A stretch of DNA of 12,970 nt from NCBI GenBank assembly GCA_023415605.1, contig JAEZKB010000254.1:1-12970 (forward strand), read 5' to 3'. Origin of the DNA: Pseudomonadota bacterium. GTDB lineage: Bacteria > Pseudomonadota > Alphaproteobacteria > Rhizobiales > Devosiaceae. Under the pieces are notes generated by a model. That model was not told the DNA's origin. It saw only the letters and a list, made by a program, of their open reading frames with translations, and did no database searches. Position numbers and translations under genes: made by a program. Of the stretch, positions 7,351 to 12,305 are shown piece after piece (positions within the stretch are counted from its first letter, which is position 1; each line of letters opens with the position of its first letter).

Positions 7351-7380
7351 CACCCAGTCACATTTTGATACTGGAGTGCA
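7349..7380 (+). promoter_or_regulatory. Imperfect inverted repeat overlapping the ribosome binding site
   Basis: TGCACCCAGT (7349-7358) pairs with ACTGG-A-GTGCA (7370-7380), ten base pairs with one bulged A and an 11-nt loop. The downstream arm contains CTGGAG, the Shine-Dalgarno for the ATG at 7386. It may occlude translation if transcribed in full, or act as a DNA dyad for a regulator. Confidence 0.4.
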
Positions 7381-7385
7381 ATCAC

Positions 7386-7988
7386 ATGTCTAAACCCAAG
7401 ATCGGCGTCATCGTCACCTCGGTCCGCCCGACCCGCTTCGGCATCAAGCCGGCCAAGTGGATCGCCGAACTCGCCCAGCAGAGCGGCCATTTCGACGTCG
7501 AGCTCGTCGACCTCGCCGACTACCCGCTGCCGCTGTTCGACGCTCCGGCCTCGGACTTCTGGATGCCGACCCCCAACGAGGTCGCCGCCAAGTGGCAGGC
7601 CAAGCTCAACGAATTCGACGGCTATATCTTTGTTGTTGCTGAATATAATCGCTCGATCACCGGCGCGCTCAAGAACGCCATCGACTGGGCGTACAAGCCG
7701 TTCATGAAGAAGGCGGCCGCCTTTGTCGCCTATGGTTCGGTGGGTGGGGCGCGTGCCGTCGAGCACCTGCGCAACATCCTCGTCGAACTGCAGGCCGTGC
7801 CGGTCCGTCACGCCGTCCATATCGGCGGTTCGGACTTCCTGCCCATCATGATGGGCCAGAAAACCTGGGAAGAATCGGCCCCGAATTTCGTGCCGTTTAC
7901 CGGTGAAATGCTTGAGAATCTGGCCTGGTGGACCAATGCCACCAAGGCCGCGCGCGACGCCGACGCCGCCAAGGCCAAGGCTGCCTGA
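7386..7988 (+). CDS. NAD(P)H-dependent FMN reductase-family flavoprotein
   Basis: This 200-aa cytosolic protein belongs to the NADPH-dependent FMN reductase/flavodoxin-like family, which binds FMN and transfers electrons from NAD(P)H to quinones, azo dyes, chromate or free flavin. The fold starts with KIGVIVTSVRPTRFG (residues 4-18), where the loop after strand 1 binds the FMN phosphate. VVAEYNRSITGALKNAIDW (about 83-101) is the strongly conserved flavin-contacting segment, and VAYGSVGGARAVEHLR (about 113-128) follows. The length is typical. ATG 7386 is chosen because GGAG lies nine nucleotides upstream; an upstream TTG (7365) would add residues outside the family pattern. The gene is monocistronic: candidate promoter and dyads in front, two strong hairpins behind. 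The physiological substrate is unknown; such genes are often induced by electrophile or oxidative stress. Confidence 0.92.
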   Translation: MSKPKIGVIVTSVRPTRFGIKPAKWIAELAQQSGHFDVELVDLADYPLPLFDAPASDFWMPTPNEVAAKWQAKLNEFDGYIFVVAEYNRSITGALKNAIDWAYKPFMKKAAAFVAYGSVGGARAVEHLRNILVELQAVPVRHAVHIGGSDFLPIMMGQKTWEESAPNFVPFTGEMLENLAWWTNATKAARDADAAKAKAA

Positions 7989-8022
7989 GACGGCGGGATA
8001 ACCATTCCCATGCAGGGATAGA

Positions 8023-8051
8023 CCGGGGTCTTGTTCTCCTTTCGACCCCGG
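8023..8051 (+). terminator. Stem-loop downstream of the flavoprotein gene (first of two)
   Basis: CCGGGGTC (8023-8030) and GACCCCGG (8044-8051) form a perfect 8-bp stem with a 13-nt loop 34 nt after the stop codon. It lacks a following T-run, so alone it is a weak terminator; it may stabilise the mRNA 3' end or act with the next hairpin. Confidence 0.5.
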
Positions 8052-8055
8052 CCAG

Positions 8056-8088
8056 AGGGCGGCGACTCGCAGCGCCGCCCTTTTGTTT
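8056..8088 (+). terminator. Rho-independent terminator of the flavoprotein gene
   Basis: AGGGCGGCG (8056-8064) and CGCCGCCCT (8073-8081) form a 9-bp GC-rich stem with an 8-nt loop. It is followed by TTTGTTT, so seven of the eight bases at 8081-8088 are T. This is a textbook intrinsic terminator on the plus strand. Confidence 0.85.
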
Positions 8089-8197
8089 GGCTGACGCACA
8101 GCTGACCGCAAAGTCCAACGCCTGGTTGTGAAAGTGAGTGGCTTGAGCCTAAGCGCGGGCCATGAACGTTCGTCACGCGACGGTCAGCTGCGTGTCG

Positions 8198-8653
8198 TCA
8201 CGCCTCGCCGAGTTTCACCGTTCGCCACAACTGAGTGCGTTTGACCGCTCCGGGACGGCGGATGGCGAGGTGGCCGACCTCGTCGGAAAAGTGCACGCGG
8301 CACTCGACGGTGATGTAGTTGGTGGTGCCGCAGCGCGAGCACGGGAACGGCGGCAACAGCGCGTCGCGTTCGGGGTTGAGCAGCGTCACCAGGTCGGTGG
8401 CGAGATAGATGGCGCGGCGGCGGCAGCGCGAGCAGCGCACGAAGACCAGCTGACCCTGCTCGGCGGCATGCTTCAAGAGATGCGCCTTGCCGGGATAGTG
8501 GCTCTGGTGCCAGGGCGGAGAGGGCATGCCGGGCTCGGGGGCTACGCAGTCACGAAAGGCGGAATCAGGGATGACGGCGCCGGCGATGGCCGCCTGCAGC
8601 TCGCTCTCGAGCAGCCGCATGCTGCCGCGATGCCGGCGACGCTTGGCCGGCAC
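8198..8653 (-). CDS. Hypothetical protein with two CxxC pairs (zinc-ribbon-like)
   Basis: The product is a basic, soluble 151-aa protein. Two CxxC knuckles, CSRC at residues 74-77 and CSRC at 105-108, are 27 residues apart, the usual spacing of a four-cysteine zinc ribbon. Between them is RRRAIYLATDLVTLLNPERDALLPP. The C-terminus (VHFSDEVGHLAIRRPGAVKR) is beta-rich. I infer a structural zinc site and perhaps nucleic-acid or protein binding; no enzyme motif is visible. The N-terminus is Arg/Lys-rich. The start is GTG 8653, only six nucleotides after the stop of the upstream 98-aa gene, implying translational coupling. ATG 8620 (residue 12) is an alternative. Neither has a clear Shine-Dalgarno. 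The zinc-ribbon reading is from cysteine spacing only. Confidence 0.72.
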   Translation of the reverse strand: MPAKRRRHRGSMRLLESELQAAIAGAVIPDSAFRDCVAPEPGMPSPPWHQSHYPGKAHLLKHAAEQGQLVFVRCSRCRRRAIYLATDLVTLLNPERDALLPPFPCSRCGTTNYITVECRVHFSDEVGHLAIRRPGAVKRTQLWRTVKLGEA

Positions 8654-8659
8654 GGCCGC

Positions 8660-8956
8660 TCACCGCCCCTGCCCCGCAGCGCCGGCACTGGCTGGCGCGA
8701 GATCGAGCGGGCCGGGTTCGGGCACCGGCAGGCGCTGCGCCGCCGGCCCCGACTCGCTTTCGCTCTGCTGGAAGGTCAGCGTGCCGCGATCGAGATTGTG
8801 CAGGGTGCGATAATTGGGCGACAGCCGGTAGCGGCCGGCCTCGGGCCGGAACTCGGCGAAGCGGAACCCCAGCATCGCCATGTCGGACGCCTCGCTGTCG
8901 GTGAGTGGGGGTCGGTCGGCGCTGCGCTCGCCCAGCGCTATGGTGTAGGTCAGCAT
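8660..8956 (-). CDS. Hypothetical protein, 98 aa, first gene of a two-gene unit
   Basis: I do not recognise a named family. The first 62 or so residues (MLTYTIALGERSADRPPLTD, then EASDMAMLGFRFAEFRPEAGRYRLSPNYRTLHNLDRGTLTF) look like a compact domain; the rest is Pro/Ala/Gly-rich and probably disordered. There is no signal peptide or membrane segment. The ATG at 8954-8956 is preceded by a weak GGGTGA. A second copy of the first 38 codons lies at 9945-10060 on the same strand, with mostly synonymous differences, so this N-terminal module is under protein-level selection. The gene precedes the CxxC protein with a 6-nt gap and is divergent from the 85-aa gene. Confidence 0.7.
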   Translation of the reverse strand: MLTYTIALGERSADRPPLTDSEASDMAMLGFRFAEFRPEAGRYRLSPNYRTLHNLDRGTLTFQQSESESGPAAQRLPVPEPGPLDLAPASAGAAGQGR

Positions 8957-9117
8957 GTGAGTCACCCGATGTTCGTGTTTTGTTCTCGCATTGAACGCGG
9001 TTGGGGGCAAGGCGGGAATCTGCGGGGACGGCGAAAGTGATCGCTTGGCACCCACGGCCACATCGCGCCGAACCGATCGGCCCGCTGCGAGTTGGACCCT
9101 CTGGAAGGAGATTTTCC

Positions 9118-9375
9118 ATGGCACAGCAATCCACCACCGAACCGCGCGAGGCCAAGAAGGTCCAGGGCAAGCTGACCCGCGAGCAGCAGCGCCGGGTGCA
9201 GACCGGCGCCGAAAACACCAAGGGCTCGGACGCCGAGACCCCGGGCGAAACGCTGCAGGAAGCGGCCAAGCACAATCCCGAGCCGGATCCGGCGATCGCC
9301 AACGAAATCTGGAGCGGCGACCGCTCGATACAGCGCGGCGCCAACGATCGCGGGCCGCACGACAAGAAGCACTAG
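9118..9375 (+). CDS. Small hydrophilic hypothetical protein, 85 aa
   Basis: The product is strongly hydrophilic, rich in Glu, Lys, Arg, Gln and Asn, with no hydrophobic segment: MAQQSTTEPREAKKVQGK, then KLTREQQRRVQTGAENTKG and a C-terminus DRGPHDKKH. It is probably largely disordered. Such small charged proteins in alphaproteobacteria are often general-stress or stationary-phase genes, but nothing here proves it. The start is well supported: AAGGAG lies seven nucleotides before the ATG at 9118. The gene is divergent from the 98-aa gene (161-bp gap) and convergent with the exported 163-aa protein; the two stop codons are separated by only four nucleotides with no terminator between them. Confidence 0.72.
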   Translation: MAQQSTTEPREAKKVQGKLTREQQRRVQTGAENTKGSDAETPGETLQEAAKHNPEPDPAIANEIWSGDRSIQRGANDRGPHDKKH

Positions 9376-9379
9376 CGGC

Positions 9380-9871
9380 TCAATCGGGCGCGCGGAACGA
9401 GTCTTCCATCGCTTCGATGATCGGCTCCCAGCGTGCCCGGTCGCCCTCCGGATAGCTCGCTTCGAAGCCGGCAAAGCGTGAGCGGTCGGGCGAGAACATG
9501 AATTTTGCATAAAAGATCAGGTCGTCGCTCTCGTCGCCCTCGCGATGGTAGTAGCCCGAGAGCACGAACCAGGAATTGCCGCGCACCGCATAGGTGACGT
9601 CGCGGATGCGCTCGGCCCCGCCGAGCACCGCCTCGAACTCGCGCGGGCTGAGATCTTCGGCGTTCACAGCGCCATAGACATCGATCTGCCCGCGCCCGGC
9701 AATATCGATCAGCGTCACCCCCTCCCCGTCCGCCCGCTCCTCGACGGCAAAGGGCGAACCCGGCAGCGAGATTTCATAACCATAGGTGGGGTTGCGGTAG
9801 GTTTCCCACGCGGCGGCCGGCAGCGGCAGCAGCGCCAGGGCGGCAACGACAAGGACGGGCAACAGGCGCAT
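9380..9871 (-). CDS. Exported hypothetical protein, 163 aa
   Basis: An N-terminal Sec signal peptide is clear: MRLLPVLVVAALALLPLPAAA, with probable cleavage after AAA at residue 21. The mature part of about 140 residues begins WETYRNPTYGYEISLPGSPF. It has alternating beta-like segments and ends in an acidic helix (WEPIIEAMEDSFRAPD). The YGYEISLPG opening followed by a strand-rich domain and a terminal EAMEDSF helix recalls PsbP-like folds, but I cannot assign a family. A periplasmic location is inferred. I chose ATG 9869-9871 because GGAGG lies five nucleotides upstream and the signal peptide begins there. The frame stays open upstream to 10060, where it encodes a truncated copy of the 98-aa gene's module; that longer product would place the signal peptide internally. 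Confidence 0.75.
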   Translation of the reverse strand: MRLLPVLVVAALALLPLPAAAWETYRNPTYGYEISLPGSPFAVEERADGEGVTLIDIAGRGQIDVYGAVNAEDLSPREFEAVLGGAERIRDVTYAVRGNSWFVLSGYYHREGDESDDLIFYAKFMFSPDRSRFAGFEASYPEGDRARWEPIIEAMEDSFRAPD

Positions 9872-9944
9872 GGAAACCTCCGCTATGGACGGAGGGGGAA
9901 TGTGGTGAGGTGGGGTTGGTTGCGGGTGGACGGGAGAGCGCCCG

Positions 9945-10060
9945 TCGGGCCGGAATTCTGCGAAGCGGAAGCCGAGCATGGACATGTCGTCCGCCTCGCG
10001 GTCGGTCAGCGGTGGTCTATCGGCGCTGCGCTCGCCCAGCGCGATGGTGTAGGTCAGCAT
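9945..10060 (-). pseudogene. Truncated second copy of the 98-aa gene's N-terminal module
   Basis: From the ATG at 10058-10060 the minus strand encodes MLTYTIALGERSADRPPLTD and EADDMSMLGFRFAEFRP, matching the first 37-38 residues of the 98-aa gene (8956 downward). By eye there are about 15 mismatches in 116 aligned bases. Similarity starts at the start codon and stops abruptly near 9945, after which the frame continues with an unrelated Pro/His-rich stretch into the exported-protein gene without a stop. Nine of the twelve changed codons are synonymous. It may be a decayed duplicate, a small gene of its own, or an upstream open frame translationally fused to the exported protein. Confidence 0.55.
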
Positions 10061-10350
10061 CGGGGGTTGCTCTTTGCCGACCATTCGCAATGTACCACAT
10101 TAGGAGTCTCCCGGCAGCACCTCACGATACTCTCGACGTGAAGAAGCCGCTTCCCTGCCGTCGCGGTGCGGCTAGCCAAGCTGGTGGTCAACGGTCCGGC
10201 CTCTGGGTCCACATGCACCACATGGCGAGTGCGAGGTGGAAGTGAGCGGGATTCTGTGTCGGCGCCGGCCCGCATATCCCACGATGCACTTGAAGCGCAG
10301 GAGCCGCAGAACCAAGTTTATCCGTGGTTCGGCAAGAACGAGGCAAGTCT
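10061..10350. other. Intergenic region with no recognisable gene
   Basis: This 290-bp gap separates the truncated module copy (minus) from the membrane-protein gene (plus). I see no coding signal, RNA gene, strong inverted repeat or convincing promoter in it. Only the Shine-Dalgarno GAGG at its right end, seven nucleotides before the ATG at 10351, is clear. Confidence 0.5.
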
Positions 10351-11016
10351 ATGAGCCGTATTCGAGGATACTTGGAAATCCTGCTCGACGATCGCGAACG
10401 TCTAGTTACTTTGGCGGAAACGGAAGCGCGGGCGCACACGAAAGAAGAGCTGCGTCAGCTAGTGGAGATCGATCAGTCGATCACCGCGATTGTTAATTCC
10501 ATAAGACACGCCGAAACCGGAACGGACCTTTCCGCTTCTCCTCCCAAGCCGACTACCGATCCAGCGTCGGACTATCGGCTTCAAGCGGCCAGGTATTTCG
10601 ACGCGCTTCGCGAGGATGCGACTTTTGCCAAGACGATGATGGGCGACTACGGCAAATGGATGCTTGCCACCCTAGCCGCTGTCCATGTCGGTGGTATCTA
10701 TCTCGTCAATTCCATGACCGCCGTCGAGATGAACGGTAAGATAGAGGCGATGTGGTGGCTGCTCGCCGGCCTTCTTCTCAACCTAGCGGCAGGGCTGGTC
10801 ACGTACGCAAACTGGAACCTGCTCGCCCAATACACGCCGAAGATTGGCATGCTGGTCAACGAAGAGCATTGGCCGAAGAGTTGGCCGCTCAACGGATGGG
10901 TAAATGTCACGATGTGGGGCGCCATCTTGCTGGGCGTCGCTTCCGCGCTGACGCTGATTCCCGCTGGTCTTGCACTGAACGATGCTGTCATTCTCGCTGT
11001 TACTACAGGCGCTTGA
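10351..11016 (+). CDS. Hypothetical inner-membrane protein with cytosolic N-terminal helix, 221 aa
   Basis: The first 100 residues are hydrophilic: a charged helical region (LDDRERLVTLAETEARAHTK, about 12-31, continuing to about 52), a Ser/Pro-rich linker (about 57-72) and a second helix. Three hydrophobic segments follow, at about 102-122, 134-158 and 183-208. The loop between the second and third contains NEEHWPKSWPLNGW. I do not recognise the family. The helical N-terminus suggests a coiled coil or oligomer ahead of the membrane anchor. ATG 10351 is chosen because GAGG lies seven nucleotides upstream; an in-frame GTG at 10324 lacks such a site. Codon use is somewhat less GC-biased than in kup or pdxJ. 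It converges on the BRCT protein gene with 50 bp between stops and no clear terminator. Confidence 0.78.
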   Translation: MSRIRGYLEILLDDRERLVTLAETEARAHTKEELRQLVEIDQSITAIVNSIRHAETGTDLSASPPKPTTDPASDYRLQAARYFDALREDATFAKTMMGDYGKWMLATLAAVHVGGIYLVNSMTAVEMNGKIEAMWWLLAGLLLNLAAGLVTYANWNLLAQYTPKIGMLVNEEHWPKSWPLNGWVNVTMWGAILLGVASALTLIPAGLALNDAVILAVTTGA

Positions 11017-11066
11017 CTCGCCTCTCCGTTCGAAACTTGCCCCGCGTCGGCCGCCGTGGATCGCTC

Positions 11067-11675
11067 TTAAAGGTGAGCCGACCAATGGGGCTCGGGGACG
11101 ATCGCTATTCGATGGCCCTTGGCCTGCATTCCTCTAGCTTTGATAATCTTCAAACCATAAGGCGAATGAAGCCAAGACTCGGTTGCGTAGTGCCCAACGA
11201 CCAACACGTCAGTGTTCTTCGTCAGCGACCCTGCGACACCGCCACGCTCGACGATTGCCCCTTCGCACATATCACGCGTGCCGAAAATGAACGTGCCGGT
11301 AAAGCAGTAGCGACGGCCCCCAAAGTCAAGCGACGGCAGGGGATCGGTGAACGGGACTGCTGTCGCCAGCATCGGTTCCCCCATCTCCATCGGGTGTGAG
11401 CCATAGTCTCTCAGAAGCCCCAAGAGGTCGGTCCGCTCCTCCTCCGTGAACACACCGTCGCTAAGCATGGACTGAATCTGGTGATAGAGCGCGTTCACAA
11501 GTGGATCGCTCACAATCTCCCTATTGGATACTAGCCAACGCACCAAATAGTCGAGTTCGCTATTAGCGAGTATGCCGTCGGCGGCAATACCTTTTGCCAG
11601 TCCGACTAGCTCGTCAACTGACCGAACCCTCAGACGCGGCGCGTTAACACTGTTGAAGTACGCATCGTTCGACAT
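11067..11675 (-). CDS. BRCT-domain protein with TerB-like N-terminal helical domain, 202 aa
   Basis: The C-terminal part (about 118-198) is a BRCT domain of the type seen in NAD-dependent DNA ligase: GGRRYCFTGTFIFGTRD opens it, RGGVAGSLTKNTDVLVVG (143-160) is the conserved turn and strand, and KIIKARGM leads to the final helix. BRCT domains bind phosphopeptides, DNA ends or partner BRCTs. The N-terminal part (about 18-91) is all helical and holds two acidic loops, ADGILANSE (32-40) and SDGVFTEEE (71-79), resembling the TerB/DUF533-type repeat. No nuclease or ligase core is present, so this is likely an adaptor rather than an enzyme. ATG 11673-11675 has GGGAGGG eight nucleotides upstream. Related stand-alone BRCT proteins are widespread but poorly characterised. 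It is divergent from the ilvB leader and convergent with the membrane-protein gene. Confidence 0.82.
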   Translation of the reverse strand: MSNDAYFNSVNAPRLRVRSVDELVGLAKGIAADGILANSELDYLVRWLVSNREIVSDPLVNALYHQIQSMLSDGVFTEEERTDLLGLLRDYGSHPMEMGEPMLATAVPFTDPLPSLDFGGRRYCFTGTFIFGTRDMCEGAIVERGGVAGSLTKNTDVLVVGHYATESWLHSPYGLKIIKARGMQAKGHRIAIVPEPHWSAHL

Positions 11676-11805
11676 CGGACCAGCCCTCCCGAATTCGATA
11701 CTTCTCTAGATCACCAGAAGAACCACCACGAGACAATGGTCGGAACGCCAATCTATGCCACATTCGGCCGGCGCAGAGGTACGTTCGGGGCCAACTGAAT
11801 CCCCC

Positions 11806-11835
11806 TTGACACTCCCTGCCCTTACCCCCTACCAA
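11806..11835 (+). promoter_or_regulatory. Probable promoter of the ilvB leader transcript
   Basis: A consensus -35 box TTGACA (11806-11811) is followed, 18 nt later, by TACCAA (11830-11835) as a weaker -10. Transcription would begin near 11842, just upstream of the leader-peptide Shine-Dalgarno at 11852-11855. The short distance from promoter to leader peptide, and the terminator that follows, form a coherent attenuator layout. The interval 11676-11805 to its left shows no other clear element. Confidence 0.55.
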
Positions 11836-11862
11836 TCGCTTCCTAACTTTTGGAGCACAGCT

Positions 11863-11910
11863 GTGCAGAAGCTTATCGTAGTAGCGGGGCGCGTCAGGCA
11901 CTTGGGGTGA
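11863..11910 (+). CDS. ilv leader peptide (attenuator), 15 aa
   Basis: A GTG-started frame, MQKLIVVAGRVRHLG, ends in TGA at 11908-11910. GGAG (11852-11855) lies seven nucleotides upstream of the GTG. Codons 4-7 are CTT ATC GTA GTA, i.e. Leu-Ile-Val-Val in a row, with a further Val at 11 and Leu at 14. GTA is a rare codon in a GC-rich genome, so shortage of charged tRNA would readily stall the ribosome here. The frame is followed by a large stem-loop and a Rho-independent terminator, and the next gene is ilvB. This is the established layout of ribosome-mediated attenuation of branched-chain amino acid operons in proteobacteria. The start region also contains a 12-bp palindrome, GCACAGCTGTGC (11855-11866), of unknown role. 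The peptide itself presumably has no function beyond being translated. Confidence 0.8.
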   Translation: MQKLIVVAGRVRHLG

Positions 11911-11934
11911 AACCCCGAGCGATGGCTGGCGCGC
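11889..11934 (+). promoter_or_regulatory. Two-tier leader stem-loop of the ilvB attenuator
   Basis: The outer stem pairs GCGCGTCAG (11889-11897) with CTGGCGCGC (11926-11934), nine pairs with one G-U. The inner stem pairs CTTGGGG (11901-11907) with CCCCGAG (11913-11919), whose loop contains the leader stop codon. The outer 5' arm lies immediately downstream of the Leu-Ile-Val-Val codons, so a stalled ribosome would open it. TTGGGGT (11902-11908) can alternatively pair, with wobbles, with GTCCCGA (11944-11950) in the terminator, a possible antiterminator. This last pairing is my inference and looks weaker than the inner hairpin. Confidence 0.6.
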
Positions 11935-11942
11935 TGATCAAG

Positions 11943-11964
11943 GTCCCGAACGGGGCCTTTTTTA
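11943..11964 (+). terminator. Rho-independent terminator of the ilvB attenuator
   Basis: GGTCCC (11943-11948) and GGGGCC (11953-11958) form a 6-bp stem with one U-G pair and a GAAC tetraloop, followed at once by six T residues (11959-11964). It lies 32 nt after the leader-peptide stop and about 340 bp before ilvB. No other plus-strand gene ends nearby, so its natural role is premature termination of the ilvB leader transcript. Confidence 0.75.
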
Positions 11965-12010
11965 TTGCCTTTTTTCCTGCCGGAGCCGATAGGCGGCGGG
12001 AAAGTGGGCG

Positions 12011-12221
12011 CCCCCTCCACCACCCTTCGGGTGGTCCCCCTCCCCCGCTTGCGGGGGAGGATCAGGCGGAGGGGCCGGTGAGCGGGACACCCCCACCGGC
12101 CGCGCCGTTCCCCCCTCCCCACAAGGGGGAGGGAAAGGGAGAGGCCGATGGACGAATGAATTCGGGAGGGTCTGAGCGTAAGGCTCCCCCACCCCTGTCC
12201 CCTCCCCGCCAGGGGGAGGGA
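12011..12221. repeat. Cluster of G/C-rich extragenic palindromes
   Basis: Five hairpin-forming elements are packed between the attenuator and ilvB. They are ACCACCC/GGGTGGT (12019-12035); CCTCCCCCGC/GCGGGGGAGG (12039-12060, 10-bp arms, 2-nt loop); GGCCGGTG/CACCGGCC (12073-12101); CCCTCCCC/GGGGAGGG (12113-12133); and CCCTCCCC/GGGGAGGG again (12200-12220). Three share the core CCTCCCC...GGGGAGG, which marks a dispersed repeat family. Similar C-rich intergenic palindromes are common in alphaproteobacterial genomes. The interval 11965-12305 has no convincing gene. Confidence 0.7.
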
Positions 12222-12305
12222 GACCCGACTGAGAGACGAAACGTGTTTCACCCCCACCCACCACAGGGAAGCGGCGGGTGGTGTGGAGGAAAAAGGAACA
12301 AAAGA

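Noticed and set aside
8162..9040. 292-codon plus-strand open frame
   Set aside because: Antisense to the CxxC protein and the 98-aa gene, whose cysteine spacing, start sites and duplicated module support the minus strand.
8565..9365. 266-codon minus-strand open frame
   Set aside because: It overlaps the 98-aa gene in another frame and runs antisense to the 85-aa gene, which has a strong ribosome binding site; the product is compositionally random.
10752..11399. 215-codon plus-strand open frame
   Set aside because: Out of frame with the membrane protein and antisense to the BRCT gene, both of which have clear features.
11881..11960. Possible tRNA or small structured RNA gene
   Set aside because: The stems at first look tRNA-like, but there is no anticodon arm or T-loop consensus. 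The leader peptide plus terminator explain the structure better.
12011..12221. CRISPR array
   Set aside because: The repeated palindromes differ in length and spacing and lack uniform repeats with unique spacers.
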